A stretch of DNA of 64,000 bases from Atlantibacter hermannii (GCF_009907385.1 NZ_JAAATR010000082.1:1-64000); one strand, 5' to 3'. Shown: positions 1-9,024, numbered from the stretch's first letter. Notes: generated by a model not told the origin, from the sequence alone. Numbers and translations are program-made.

Positions 1-114
1 TTCGGCAATGTCAGCCATGCCCATCGGGGCGCCCGGGTGACCGGATTTGGCTTTCTGTACTGCGTCGATACTGAGAAAACGAATGGCATTCGCCAGGGTC
101 TTTCTGGAAGGCAT
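1..114 (-). CDS. Transketolase, N-terminal fragment (cut by window edge)
   Basis: Only the first 38 codons are inside the window. They read [13 protein letters not shown], then a [15 protein letters not shown] stretch, the conserved thiamine-diphosphate transketolase N terminus (His in SGHPG). The enzyme moves two-carbon ketol units between sugar phosphates in the non-oxidative pentose phosphate pathway. It starts 14 bases after the HAD phosphatase stop and reads the same way, so the two are probably co-transcribed, divergent from the PTS operon. It is likely a pathway-dedicated paralogue rather than the housekeeping tktA or tktB, but that is inference from position. Confidence 0.85.
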   Translation of the reverse strand, partial: MPSRKTLANAIRFLSIDAVQKAKSGHPGAPMGMADIAE

Positions 115-128
115 AGTCAACTCCATTG

Positions 129-782
129 CTAAAACTTGAGGAAAAATTCGCCCCCGCCCAGAGGGGTGATGGCGAGGTCGCAGTAATGAACGAGGGTGGC
201 GTGCGTATCCACATCGTGCGCCACCGACTGCGGCGTCCGGACGTCAACCACGGCGCAGCCCGCTTCCCGGGCAGACAGCAGGCCCGCGTAAGCGTCTTCA
301 AAGGCGATGCAGCAGGACGCCGGTAAACTGAGCTTTTGCGCGCCCAGTAAGAACGGTTCGGGGTGGGGTTTGCCGTGCCGAATACTTTCACAGGTGACCA
401 GCGCGGCGGGAAACGGTAAACCGGCATGGCGGATGCGGGCGGAGGCCACTTTCAGCGAGCCCGAGGTGACAATCCCCCAGGGCACGCCAAGGGCATTGAG
501 CTGGTGAAGAAACGCCACCGCGCCAGACACGGGCGTCATGCCCACGGCATGACGGACCTCATAGGCCTCCAGAAGCAAAAATTCGGTGTTTATCACCGCG
601 TCGCTGGCGTCGGGCATAAAGTGGCGCAGCGTACTGACCGCCGGTTTGCCGTGCAAAAAATCGCAAACCGCCTGCTCGTCCAGCCCCTTGTTATTTGCCC
701 AGGCGCGCCAGGCGCGTTCGACAAAATCCAGCGAGTTAACCAGGGTGCCGTCTAAATCAAATAGCAATCCGCGAAACTGCAT
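129..782 (-). CDS. HAD-family sugar phosphatase (HxpA/YfbT-like)
   Basis: 217-residue HAD subfamily IA hydrolase. Visible motifs: FDLDGT (nucleophile Asp9 and Asp11), a TSGS motif II, a lysine in HGKPHPEP (motif III) and an acidic FEDAYAG motif IV. The helical cap and overall layout resemble E. coli HxpA (YfbT), which dephosphorylates sugar phosphates. I chose the ATG at 782 because GGTGAG lies just upstream; a second ATG at 794 has no good ribosome site. It precedes the transketolase gene and diverges from the PTS operon, so it may dephosphorylate an intermediate or toxic by-product of that pathway (inference). Confidence 0.8.
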   Translation of the reverse strand: MQFRGLLFDLDGTLVNSLDFVERAWRAWANNKGLDEQAVCDFLHGKPAVSTLRHFMPDASDAVINTEFLLLEAYEVRHAVGMTPVSGAVAFLHQLNALGVPWGIVTSGSLKVASARIRHAGLPFPAALVTCESIRHGKPHPEPFLLGAQKLSLPASCCIAFEDAYAGLLSAREAGCAVVDVRTPQSVAHDVDTHATLVHYCDLAITPLGGGEFFLKF

Positions 783-794
783 AATGCTCACCAT

Positions 795-1077
795 CCGGGT
801 ACAAAAATAGCGTTATTTATTTTGTACCTCAGGGCTCGCTGGCGAATAAATATCAATAAACGCGTATTAATAGTAATTTCGACATCTTCTGGTATAGCAA
901 ATTAATTTCATGACTGCGATCACAAAACACGGCGTCGGAAATTTATTTCCTGTAAAGGTCACTTTTTTTCTATTCAAACAACGGCGATAACGATAAAGGA
1001 TATAACCATGAAATGCAGCACAGCCTGTTTACTCAAAAAATTTAATTCGTATTCGATTACCGTTTTTGGGAGTGGTT
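795..1077. promoter_or_regulatory. Divergent control region, HAD-tkt and PTS operons
   Basis: AT-rich region of about 280 bases between divergent operons. A CRP-like site is visible at 909-924 (CATGA-N6-TCACA, 8 of 10 conserved positions), which fits catabolite control of a PTS cluster. A short ORF with its own AAAGGA ribosome site starts at 1008 and overlaps the next gene. I could not assign core promoters with confidence, and I see no dedicated regulator gene on either side. Confidence 0.5.
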
Positions 1078-1160
1078 ATGTCAGAAATAATAACGTATCA
1101 GTGCGATCTCAGGGATGGTATTCACGCCAGACCGGCAGGACATATCGAACGTCTGTGTAA
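1008..1160 (+). CDS. Possible 50-residue upstream ORF overlapping the PTS fusion gene
   Basis: An ATG at 1008 follows AAAGGATATAACC, a better ribosome site than many real genes here have. The frame runs 50 codons (MKCSTACLLKKFNSYS...) and stops at 1160, about 80 bases inside the following PTS gene in another frame. It has no recognisable domain. It may be a translated leader that affects ribosome loading on the PTS gene, or chance. Its composition is not strongly protein-like after the overlap begins. Confidence 0.25.
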   Translation: MKCSTACLLKKFNSYSITVFGSGYVRNNNVSVRSQGWYSRQTGRTYRTSV

Positions 1161-3588
1161 TTCTTTTCAGGCTAACGTGCGCTGGAAAAATAAGCGTACC
1201 GGCCTGGAGGGCAGCGCCAAAAGCGCCCTATCAATTGTAGCGACCGATACGTTATTTAATGATATTTGCGACATTACGCTTGAGGGCGAAGATGCCCGCC
1301 AGGCTGCGTCTCAGCTCGCGGCGTTATTAAAAAAGCTGCCCGGCTATGAAACTGCGCCGCAGGAAGAGATCCCTGCGCCAAATGGCTATCTGCCGCGCTC
1401 GCTGCGGGAAACCCGGCTGAGTTTTATTCAGGGCTCACGCATCAGCGGCGGCGTAGCTATCGCCAGGCCGGTCATGATCCAGAGCCTGACATTTGACGAG
1501 TTATTCGCGCGCAATCCGGGTCACATCGCCCCCGCCGCGCAGGAAAAGATTCACCTTATCGACGGGCTGGAGGCGTTAAAAGAAGAAAAGCGCGCTGCGC
1601 TGGAAATAAAACAGGGCGTTGAGCATGATATTATTCAGGCGCATATATCCATTCTTACCGACGCGGAATTTCAGCGGGCGACTTGTGGGTATATTGACAA
1701 TGGCGAAAATAGCTGGTCGGCTATTATTCGGGCGGCGATAGATTTATGCGATATTCTGAATCGATCGTCCAGTAAATATATTAAAGAGCGCACCCTCGAC
1801 GTGCTGGATATTACCACCCAGCTGTTAACCGCGATTTATGGCGCGGAGGCTTTGCCGCAAAACAGCCTTGAACTGACCCAACCGTCAATCATTCTGGCCG
1901 ACAGCCTGACGCCGAGTAAATTCCTCGCCATTAATAAGCAGTGGCTGGCAGGCATGGTGCTCTCCTCTACCGGGAAAACGTCGCATACCGCGATCCTTGC
2001 CCGTTCACTGGGCATCCCTACCCTGACGGATATCGATTTTACCCGCCTCGCGCTGGCGCCGCAGCGGGACATTATTATCGACGGCAATCCAGGCATTTTA
2101 ATCACCGCGCCGGATGAGCAGGTGCTGCGCTATTACCGTCATGAAATGGCGGTGCAGGAAAAGATGCAGCAGCAAATGCTGACCACGGTGCACCAACCGG
2201 CCGCCACCTGCGACGGGCAGCGCGTGGAAATTGCCGCCAATATCGCCAGCCTGGCGGAAGCCGAAGCGGCGTTCCGCAATGGCGCGGAGGGCGTTGGGTT
2301 GTTCCGTACCGAAATGTCGTTTATGGACCGGGAAACGCCGCCGGATTATCCCGAGCTGGCGGAGCTGTATACCCGGGTGATGGCCTGTGCCGGGGGCAAG
2401 CCGGTGATCTTCCGCACTTTTGATATCGGCGGCGACAAGCCGGTGGACTACCTGCGTATCGGCGAAGAAGAGAACCCGTTCCTGGGATTTCGCGCGGTGC
2501 GTACCTATCCGCACTATCGCGAGCTGTTTGCCATGCAGCTAAAAGCGATTCTTACCGCCTCCGCCATGGGCAACGCCAGAATCATGATCCCGATGATTTC
2601 TCACGTGGATGAGGTGATCTGGTGTCGCGAGATGCTGGAGAGCGTTAAGCAGATGATGCGCGCCGAGGGCCTCCCCTTCGATGACGCTATCGCGCTGGGC
2701 GTGATGCTGGAAGTCCCGTCGGTGATCTTCGCTATCCCGGAAATCGCTGAACACGCCGACTTTTTCAGCGTTGGCAGCAACGATCTGACCCAGTACTTCT
2801 TTGCCGCCGACCGGGGGAATTCCCAGGTGGCGGCGGTTTACAACAATTACGCACCGTCATTTTTACGCGCCATGCGTTACGCCGCAGACGAAGTGCACCG
2901 CGCCGGAAAATGGATCGGCATCTGCGGCGAACTGGGTGCCAGCAAAGATTTTCTGCCGCTGTTTACCGGTATGGGCTTTGACGAACTCAGCATGAGCGGC
3001 ACCGCCATTCCCGCCGTCAAACACGCGCTGCGTGAACTGGATTACGCCCGCTGCCAGCAGCTGGCGCAGCAGATTATCGCGCTGAAATCTTCAGCGGACG
3101 TGAAAGCCGCGCTGCAAACGCCGGACGTGAAGCCCGCCAGCAAAAAGCCGATTCTGGCACCGGAGTTTATCCTCTGCGGCCTCGACGCCAGCGATAAAAA
3201 CGAAGTGATTAAGATGATGACCGATAACCTCTGGCTGCATCATCGCACCGATAATCGCGATCGGCTGTGTGACGATATCTGGGCGCGGGAAGATTCATTT
3301 TCTACCGCCGTGGGCTATGGCTTCGCTATTCCGCATACCAAATCCGACCATATTGATCATTCCACCATCAGTATGGCGACGCTCGCTCAACCTATTACCT
3401 GGGGCGACCAGCAGGTGGAAACCGTGTTTATGCTGACGGTCAGTAAATCTGCCGATCCGAATGAGCACATGAAATATTTTTCCACCCTGGCCCGGAAACT
3501 GATGAAAGAGGATTTTCGCCATGAAATAAAACATGCCGCAAACGTCACGGTACTCTACAACCTGATGATCCAAACATTAAATATTTAA
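1078..3588 (+). CDS. PTS multiphosphoryl transfer protein: HPr-EI-EIIA(Fru) fusion
   Basis: 836 residues with three domains in order. HPr is about 1-90, with phospho-His16 in GIHARPA. Enzyme I is about 115-670, with active His303 in the TSHTAILAR motif and a PEP-binding FRTFDIGGDKP segment. Fructose-type EIIA is about 690-836, with His753 in FAIPHT. This is the same architecture as E. coli PtsA/FrwA and FryA. It carries phosphate from PEP to the EIIB encoded next. The ATG at 1078 has GGGAG five bases upstream; an in-frame TTG at 1066 is less likely. Having its own EI and HPr lets the transporter run independently of the general PTS. Confidence 0.9.
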   Translation: MSEIITYQCDLRDGIHARPAGHIERLCNSFQANVRWKNKRTGLEGSAKSALSIVATDTLFNDICDITLEGEDARQAASQLAALLKKLPGYETAPQEEIPAPNGYLPRSLRETRLSFIQGSRISGGVAIARPVMIQSLTFDELFARNPGHIAPAAQEKIHLIDGLEALKEEKRAALEIKQGVEHDIIQAHISILTDAEFQRATCGYIDNGENSWSAIIRAAIDLCDILNRSSSKYIKERTLDVLDITTQLLTAIYGAEALPQNSLELTQPSIILADSLTPSKFLAINKQWLAGMVLSSTGKTSHTAILARSLGIPTLTDIDFTRLALAPQRDIIIDGNPGILITAPDEQVLRYYRHEMAVQEKMQQQMLTTVHQPAATCDGQRVEIAANIASLAEAEAAFRNGAEGVGLFRTEMSFMDRETPPDYPELAELYTRVMACAGGKPVIFRTFDIGGDKPVDYLRIGEEENPFLGFRAVRTYPHYRELFAMQLKAILTASAMGNARIMIPMISHVDEVIWCREMLESVKQMMRAEGLPFDDAIALGVMLEVPSVIFAIPEIAEHADFFSVGSNDLTQYFFAADRGNSQVAAVYNNYAPSFLRAMRYAADEVHRAGKWIGICGELGASKDFLPLFTGMGFDELSMSGTAIPAVKHALRELDYARCQQLAQQIIALKSSADVKAALQTPDVKPASKKPILAPEFILCGLDASDKNEVIKMMTDNLWLHHRTDNRDRLCDDIWAREDSFSTAVGYGFAIPHTKSDHIDHSTISMATLAQPITWGDQQVETVFMLTVSKSADPNEHMKYFSTLARKLMKEDFRHEIKHAANVTVLYNLMIQTLNI

Positions 3589-3615
3589 AGTCATCTCAAC
3601 ATTCAGGAGTTAATT

Positions 3616-3936
3616 ATGAAAATTGTCGGCGTCGCAGCCTGCATTACCGGTGTTGCTCATACCTATATGGCGCAAGAAGCGATTGAGCAGGAATGCAAAA
3701 AACGTGGCTATGAAGTTAAAGTCGAAACCCAGGGCGGAATGGGGATTGAAAACGAATTAAGCGAAGACGAGATTGCCGGGGCGGATGTGGTTATTCTGGC
3801 GGTGGCGATTGGCATCGAAGGCGTGGAACGTTTTGAAGAAATGGAAGACGCGGGTCGGGTAATTTCATTAAATCCGGCGGAAGTGATCCGCGATCCGGCG
3901 GCCATTATTAATAAAGCGGAACAGCTTGCACGGTAA
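3616..3936 (+). CDS. PTS fructose-family EIIB component
   Basis: 106 residues, a free-standing EIIB of the fructose superfamily like FrwB or FryB. The phosphorylated cysteine is Cys9 in the motif VAACITGVAHT. It receives phosphate from the EIIA domain of the upstream fusion and passes it to the sugar during transport through EIIC. CAGGAGT lies seven bases before the ATG. It sits 27 bases after the EI fusion and before the EIIC gene, from which a 127-base spacer with a long hairpin separates it. Substrate cannot be read from this domain. Confidence 0.9.
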   Translation: MKIVGVAACITGVAHTYMAQEAIEQECKKRGYEVKVETQGGMGIENELSEDEIAGADVVILAVAIGIEGVERFEEMEDAGRVISLNPAEVIRDPAAIINKAEQLAR

Positions 3937-3982
3937 TATTTAAAATACTCGTGCCGCACAACGTTAATTAGCTTTCTGTGAA

Positions 3983-4047
3983 CCCGTTATTTTCGCACTC
4001 AGGCGCGAGGCCTACGCACGGTCTCGCCTGCTGCGTCAATAAACGGG
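3983..4047 (+). other. Long intercistronic hairpin between EIIB and EIIC genes
   Basis: The outer arms are CCCGTTATT and AATAAACGGG, followed inward by CGCA/TGCG and CAGGCGCGAG/CTCGCCTG with a small bulge. Together they form an extended imperfect stem of about 65 bases. It has no U-tract and lies inside an operon, so it is more likely an mRNA-stability or differential-expression element than a terminator. Confidence 0.5.
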
Positions 4048-4063
4048 AAGCGAGGAATAGAAT

Positions 4064-5167
4064 ATGTCGAATAATATGAAAGCCATTAAAGACGAATTAA
4101 TTAAGGCATTCAGCACCGGCGTCTCTTATATGATGCCGGTGGTGGTGGTGGGCGGGATTTGTTTATCGCTGTCGCTGGTGGGCGGTGAAGCCGTGCCGGG
4201 TAAAGGGATTGTGGTTACCAATCCGTTTTTACTGAACCTCGGCGCTATCGGCAGCGCGGGCCTGGGGATGATGATCCCGGTGCTCGCCGCGTATATCGCT
4301 TACTCCATTGCCGGGAAGCCGGGCCTGACGCCGGGTTTGATCACCGGTTTTATGGCCAGCACCCCGCTGGGCGATGACCGAGTAGTGACTGGCTTTCTTG
4401 GCGCCATGCTGCTCGGCATCCTGAGCGGCTATGTCGCTAAGTGGATTAAAACCTGGAAAGTCGGCAAGTCGCTGATGCCGGTGATGCCAATCCTGATCAT
4501 CCCTATCGTGTCGACCTGCCTGGTGGGGATGCTGTATCTGTATGTGCTGATCGGCCCGATTGGGGTGGCGATGAAATGGCTGGTGGCGATGCTCTCCAAT
4601 ATGCAGGGCGGCAGCGGGTTGGTGTTGGGGCTGATCCTCGGCGCGATGGCGGCCTTTGATATGGGCGGGCCGGTGAATAAAACCGCTACCGCATTCACCC
4701 TGGCGCTGATGGCCGAAGGGATTTATGGCCCGAACGGCGCGTACCGTATCGCCTGCGCTATCCCGCCGCTGGGCATTGCGCTTTCGACCTATATTTCGCA
4801 CCGCAAATGGGCGGAGGACGAAAAACGCATGGGCTCCTCCGCCGCCTTTATGGGCTTTATCGGTATTACCGAAGGCGCGATCCCGTTCGCCGTTAAAAAT
4901 CTTAAAACCGTTTTGCCCTCAATCATTATCGGCAGCGCCGTCGGTGCCGGTCTGGCGATGCTGCACGGCGTGGAATGTATGGTCCCGCACGGCGGATTAA
5001 TTGTACTGGCGGGCGTGAATAAAGCCCCAATGTGGTACGTCATCGATATGGCTATTGGCGTTATTGTCACGGCGATTTGTCTGCACGTATTACGTCCGAA
5101 TATTAACGATGCGGTGAAAAAAGAAGCCGTTAAAAAACCTGTCACTTCAGATATCAAAAACGTCTAA
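4064..5167 (+). CDS. PTS fructose-family EIIC permease
   Basis: 367-residue polytopic membrane protein with about 8-10 hydrophobic segments and no fused B domain, as in FrwC and FryC. Typical EIIC features include the FSTGVSYMMPVVVVGG N-terminal segment, FDMGGPVNKTA, a TEGAIPFA loop and the AGVNKAP segment near the C terminus. It forms the sugar channel and transfers phosphate to the incoming substrate. GCGAGGAA provides the ribosome site. The last 20 residues are a charged cytoplasmic tail. It is followed after 9 bases by the GatZ-like gene, so the two are coupled. Confidence 0.9.
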   Translation: MSNNMKAIKDELIKAFSTGVSYMMPVVVVGGICLSLSLVGGEAVPGKGIVVTNPFLLNLGAIGSAGLGMMIPVLAAYIAYSIAGKPGLTPGLITGFMASTPLGDDRVVTGFLGAMLLGILSGYVAKWIKTWKVGKSLMPVMPILIIPIVSTCLVGMLYLYVLIGPIGVAMKWLVAMLSNMQGGSGLVLGLILGAMAAFDMGGPVNKTATAFTLALMAEGIYGPNGAYRIACAIPPLGIALSTYISHRKWAEDEKRMGSSAAFMGFIGITEGAIPFAVKNLKTVLPSIIIGSAVGAGLAMLHGVECMVPHGGLIVLAGVNKAPMWYVIDMAIGVIVTAICLHVLRPNINDAVKKEAVKKPVTSDIKNV

Positions 5168-5176
5168 GGAGTTATC

Positions 5177-6430
5177 ATGAAAAATACAATGAAGCAGTAC
5201 GTGGATTATATTGTGAACGGGGGTAAATCCACGATGCTAGGTATTGGCCCGATGTCGCCGGCCCTTATTCAGGCGTGTTTTGAATTAGGCAAAGAAAAAG
5301 ATCTTCCGCTGATGTTTATTGCCAGCCGCAACCAGGTGGACGCTGATGAATTTGGCGCGGGCTATGTGAATAACTGGGATCAGTTCCGCTTCGCCGCCGA
5401 TCTGAAAGCGATGGCGGAAAAAGTCGGTTTCGACGGCGATTATTTCCTGTGTCGCGACCACGGCGGCCCGTGGCAGCGCGATAAAGAGCGTAAAGACCAC
5501 ATCCCGGAAGCCGAAGCCATGGCGCTGGCGCGCCGCTCTTATCAGGTGGATATGGATGCCGGTTTCGATCTGCTGCACATCGACCCGACCAAAGACCCGT
5601 ATGTGGTCGGGAAAGTGATCGACATCGAACTGGTGCTGAGCCGCACCGTCGAGCTGATCCGTTTCTGCGAAGAGTACCGTAAAGCCAATAACCTGAAAGA
5701 ATTCTTCTATGAAGTGGGCACCGAAGAGACCAACGGCGGCCTGACCGATATCAGCGCCTATGAAGGCTTTATCGTGGAGCTGAACAAGCGCCTGTCTGCC
5801 GAAGGCCTGCCGCAGCCGCTGTTTATCGTCGGCCAGACCGGCACGCTGACCCGCCTGACCAAAAACGTCGGCAACTTTAACGACAAACAGTCCGCAGAGC
5901 TTTCCGCCATCAGCACCCGCCACGGCGTGGGCCTGAAGGAGCATAACGGCGACTATCTGCCTGACGAGATCCTGCTGAAGCATCCGGGTCTTGGCATTAC
6001 CGCCATGAATGTCGCGCCGGCTTACGGCACCATCGAAACTCGTGCCTATCTCAAACTGGCGGAAGTTGAAAAAGACCTGGCGGCGAAAGGCTTTATTAAA
6101 TCGGCATCGAATTTCAAAACCGTTTTGACCCGTGAATGCGTACTCAGCCACAAATGGGAAAAATGGATGACCGACGAGCATAAAAATAAAACCGAAGAGC
6201 AGATCTTTAGTGAACCGGAATTACTGAAAGAGATCCTCGAACTCAGCGGCCACTATAACTATGAAAAACCGGACGTGGTAAAAGAGATGCAAACCCTCTT
6301 TGCCAATCTGAAATCCTTCGGCGTGGAGCCGGAGCGTTATGTGGTGAATAAAATTAAAGACATGATCCAGAATGAAGCCGAGTGCTTTAATATGCCTGGC
6401 CTGACCTCGCGGGTCGCTCAGGCAAAATAA
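5177..6430 (+). CDS. GatZ/KbaZ-family tagatose-bisphosphate aldolase-type protein
   Basis: 417 residues, the usual length of GatZ/KbaZ/AgaZ. Family stretches are visible: TMLGIGPMSPALIQA, FLCRDHGGPWQRD, LLHIDPTKDP and FYEVGTEETNGG. In galactitol and N-acetylgalactosamine pathways this family partners the catalytic class II aldolases GatY/KbaY. No GatY/KbaY gene is in this cluster, so either the partner lies elsewhere or this protein acts alone; some family members are reported as aldolases in their own right. Its position after a fructose-type PTS suggests it acts on the phosphorylated product. It is preceded by AAGGAG. Confidence 0.85.
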   Translation: MKNTMKQYVDYIVNGGKSTMLGIGPMSPALIQACFELGKEKDLPLMFIASRNQVDADEFGAGYVNNWDQFRFAADLKAMAEKVGFDGDYFLCRDHGGPWQRDKERKDHIPEAEAMALARRSYQVDMDAGFDLLHIDPTKDPYVVGKVIDIELVLSRTVELIRFCEEYRKANNLKEFFYEVGTEETNGGLTDISAYEGFIVELNKRLSAEGLPQPLFIVGQTGTLTRLTKNVGNFNDKQSAELSAISTRHGVGLKEHNGDYLPDEILLKHPGLGITAMNVAPAYGTIETRAYLKLAEVEKDLAAKGFIKSASNFKTVLTRECVLSHKWEKWMTDEHKNKTEEQIFSEPELLKEILELSGHYNYEKPDVVKEMQTLFANLKSFGVEPERYVVNKIKDMIQNEAECFNMPGLTSRVAQAK

Positions 6431-6442
6431 GCGTAATGTGAC

Positions 6443-6467
6443 AATAAGGAGAGGGCCCCTCCTTATT
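6443..6467 (+). other. Perfect 9-bp hairpin between gatZ-like and transaldolase genes
   Basis: AATAAGGAG and CTCCTTATT are exact inverted repeats around a 7-base loop. The stem contains an AAGGAG that could mimic or bind a ribosome site, but the ATG of the next gene is about 27 bases beyond it. There is no U-tract, so a processing or stability function is more likely than termination. Confidence 0.5.
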
Positions 6468-6493
6468 AATGAAGATAAATAACAGGTATCAGT

Positions 6494-7444
6494 ATGAATC
6501 AGCTTGAGCAATTAAAGCAGCACACGGTGATTGTCGCTGACAGCGGGGATATTGACAGTATTACCACTTATCAACCCGAAGACGCCACGACCAATCCGTC
6601 GCTAATCTATAAAGCGGCGCAGCTTCCCCAATATCAGAAGCTGGTGGAAGACGCGGTGGCGACGGTGAAATCACGCGCCAGTAGCGGCGAGGCCAGGCCC
6701 TCCGCTATCGCGGATTATCTGGCGGTCAGCATCGGGGCGCTGATAGTCAAAAGCGTCCCCGGGCGCATCTCGACCGAAGTGGATGCCCGGCTCTCTTACG
6801 ACACCGAAGCCAGCATCAATAAAGCGCGGCAACTGATAGCGCTGTATGAAGAGAAAGGCATCGGCAAAGACCGCGTGTTAATTAAACTGGCCGCTACCTG
6901 GCAGGGCATCCGCGCCGCCAGCGTGCTGGAAAAAGAGGGTATTCACTGTAACCTGACGCTGCTGTTCTCTTTCGCCCAGGCCAGAGCCTGTGCCGATGCA
7001 GGCGTATTTTTAATTTCGCCGTTTGTGGGCCGCATCTACGACTGGTACAAAAAAAACCAGCCGGACACGGTTTTTACTCCCGATAACGATCCCGGCGTGG
7101 AGTCGGTACGCAAGATCTATCAGTTTTACAAACAGCACGATTACCAGACGGTGGTTATGGGTGCCAGCTTCCGTACGCCAGAGCAGGTGCTGGCGCTCAA
7201 CGGCTGCGATCGTCTGACCGTCTCACCACAACTGCTGGCGAAGCTGAAAGAAAGCGACGCGCCCGTGCCTTCCCCACTGGCTTATCACGGCGACGTGCAG
7301 CCAAAACCGGCTGCGATAAGCGAAGCGGAATTTTTCTGGCAACATCATCAGGATGCCATGGCGGTCGAAAAACTGGCAGAAGGGATCCGGTTATTTGCCG
7401 CCGACCAGAATAGCCTCGAAGCGTTACTGAAAACCTATTTATAA
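6494..7444 (+). CDS. Transaldolase (TalA/TalB family)
   Basis: 316 residues, standard for subfamily 1 transaldolases. Motifs: [12 protein letters not shown] near the N terminus, DATTNPSL, and the Schiff-base lysine Lys131 in [13 protein letters not shown] second family signature is [18 protein letters not shown]. It moves a three-carbon dihydroxyacetone unit between sedoheptulose-7-P and glyceraldehyde-3-P. Last gene of the PTS operon. With the divergent transketolase it gives the cluster its own non-oxidative pentose phosphate enzymes. Probably a paralogue of the core talB. Confidence 0.9.
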   Translation: MNQLEQLKQHTVIVADSGDIDSITTYQPEDATTNPSLIYKAAQLPQYQKLVEDAVATVKSRASSGEARPSAIADYLAVSIGALIVKSVPGRISTEVDARLSYDTEASINKARQLIALYEEKGIGKDRVLIKLAATWQGIRAASVLEKEGIHCNLTLLFSFAQARACADAGVFLISPFVGRIYDWYKKNQPDTVFTPDNDPGVESVRKIYQFYKQHDYQTVVMGASFRTPEQVLALNGCDRLTVSPQLLAKLKESDAPVPSPLAYHGDVQPKPAAISEAEFFWQHHQDAMAVEKLAEGIRLFAADQNSLEALLKTYL

Positions 7445-7449
7445 TCACC

Positions 7450-7480
7450 GTTGCCCCGGAAAGACGGGGCAACTTTCTGT
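7450..7480 (+). terminator. Rho-independent terminator of the PTS-tal operon
   Basis: GTTGCCCCG, a 6-base loop and CGGGGCAAC form a perfect stem followed by TTTCTGTT, six bases after the transaldolase stop. Confidence 0.85.
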
Positions 7481-7744
7481 TACTTGCCGACAATCTCTCC
7501 TCAGAAATATATCGTATTTTTCTCATAACATAATTATCTCATCTCCCTGATAATTATGGCCGTCACTGTACATTGTGTAACAAAAATAAACCTTCACCTT
7601 TAGATATCGCGACTACGCTTATATCTGGCGTCAGTCCTGATGATAAAATAACCCGAAAGGATAATTCACATTGAAGGTTTAATGCCAATAAGCAGACAGA
7701 TAATGAGTACATATTTTGGGCACGTGTTGTAGCGGGAAAAGACT
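7481..7744. other. Intergenic region before small membrane protein
   Basis: About 260 AT-rich bases. It probably holds the promoter of the next gene, but I see no unambiguous -35/-10 pair, operator or RNA structure. Confidence 0.4.
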
Positions 7745-8008
7745 ATGCGAGTAAAAATGACGGCCAGCAGAATGGCTAAATTTCATCTGACGCTGGCGCT
7801 GGTATGGGCGGCGCTGACAATACCCACATTAATATGGTGGAAAGACAGTATTCTGTGGGTTTCTTTAATGAGTATTTATGCCATCGTAATAGGACATTTA
7901 GCCGCCTACAGCGCCGCACATGCTGAAAAAGCCGCCAGCAAAGCGCTGAATGAAAGCGGCGAGGCGAATAAGCGCATCGATCAGCAAAATAGCGAAATGG
8001 CGGGTTAA
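7745..8008 (+). CDS. Small two-helix inner-membrane protein of unknown function
   Basis: 87 residues. Two hydrophobic segments are clear, about 14-32 (LTLALVWAALTIPTLIWW) and 36-58 (ILWVSLMSIYAIVIGHLAAY), followed by a polar, Ala/Glu/Lys-rich tail likely to form a short coiled coil (HAEKAASKALNESGEANK). No signal-peptidase site. GCGGGAAAAG precedes the ATG; a second in-frame ATG at 7757 is possible. I do not recognise the family. It stands alone between the PTS cluster and the LysR gene. Confidence 0.65.
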   Translation: MRVKMTASRMAKFHLTLALVWAALTIPTLIWWKDSILWVSLMSIYAIVIGHLAAYSAAHAEKAASKALNESGEANKRIDQQNSEMAG

Positions 8009-8045
8009 CAAAATGCCGGTTAATAACTGACCGGCCACAATGACA

Positions 8046-8951
8046 TTAGCGCAGATAATAGCGGGATAACACCTGTTTCAGCCCGGTTATTATTGTTTGC
8101 TTCCACGCTACGGTAGATTTTCGGTACTGCAAAAACAGATTTCCCTGCGCCTGAAACCCCTCCAGCGGCAGGGTAGAAATTTGCGCTTTATCCACCAGCG
8201 TGGCGAACCAGGGCGTCGGGATCACCGCAAGGAGCGGCGCGCTGCGCAGCGCCGGGGCAAGCTGGCTGTAATCCTGACAGATAAAAGCCAGATGCCGCGC
8301 CACGCCTTCGCGCGCCTGCTGCCGGTCCAGTTCGTTGATCGCCTGCGGCCAGGGGTGGCAGTAAAAATGGTTGAAGTCCTGAAGCGCTGAAAAATCGATG
8401 CTCTCCCGCCCTTTCATTCGCTTCAGTAACGGTGGACCGTACGCCACAATCAGCCGCGTGCTGCCGACCCGTTCATAATGCAGGGCGCTGAGCTGCTGTT
8501 GATGATCCCCTACGGCAATCACCAAATCGACTTTCCCTTCGACCAGCTCATCGCGCCAGGCACGGCGTTCAAACGGTACGCACTCAATTACCGCATCGGC
8601 ACTCTGGCCGCGACGCGCCAGTTCCGGCGTCAGCAGCACATTAAGCGCGGGTGGCAACGCCACACGAAACCGGCGCTGGTCGTGAGCTTCTTCGCTAAAT
8701 AATTCTTCATTCAGCGAGACGAACAGCGGAACCAGTTTTTCTTTCAGACTCAGAGCGAACAAGGTGGGAACCTGCTGGTTACCTTCGCGACGAAACAGCG
8801 GATCGTCCAGCGATTCCCGCAGCCGGTTGAGCGCGTGGCTAACGGCAGAAGCGCTCAGGCCCAGTTGCTTTGCCGTCAGGCTGGTAGAGCCGGTGGTTAA
8901 CATCACGTACAGCACTTTGAGGAGATTTAAATCCAGTTGCAGGATATTCAC
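8046..8951 (-). CDS. LysR-family transcriptional regulator
   Basis: 301 residues from the GTG at 8951. The N-terminal winged helix-turn-helix reads LDLNLLKVLYVML, then LTAKQLGLSASAVSHALNRLRESLDDPLFRRE, the classic LysR signature. A C-terminal effector domain of about 200 residues follows. The frame stays open upstream to 9101, but those codons overlap the divergent gene and do not look like LysR sequence, so the GTG start is preferred although its ribosome site is weak. Divergent, with a 73-base gap, from the B3 lactamase-like gene, which it most likely controls. The effector is unknown. Confidence 0.8.
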   Translation of the reverse strand: MNILQLDLNLLKVLYVMLTTGSTSLTAKQLGLSASAVSHALNRLRESLDDPLFRREGNQQVPTLFALSLKEKLVPLFVSLNEELFSEEAHDQRRFRVALPPALNVLLTPELARRGQSADAVIECVPFERRAWRDELVEGKVDLVIAVGDHQQQLSALHYERVGSTRLIVAYGPPLLKRMKGRESIDFSALQDFNHFYCHPWPQAINELDRQQAREGVARHLAFICQDYSQLAPALRSAPLLAVIPTPWFATLVDKAQISTLPLEGFQAQGNLFLQYRKSTVAWKQTIITGLKQVLSRYYLR

Positions 8952-9024
8952 TGATAAGAGACTCAATTGCACCTTATTAAATTTATGCTCATTATACTTC
9001 GGCTCCTTATTAAAAGGAGAAGTT

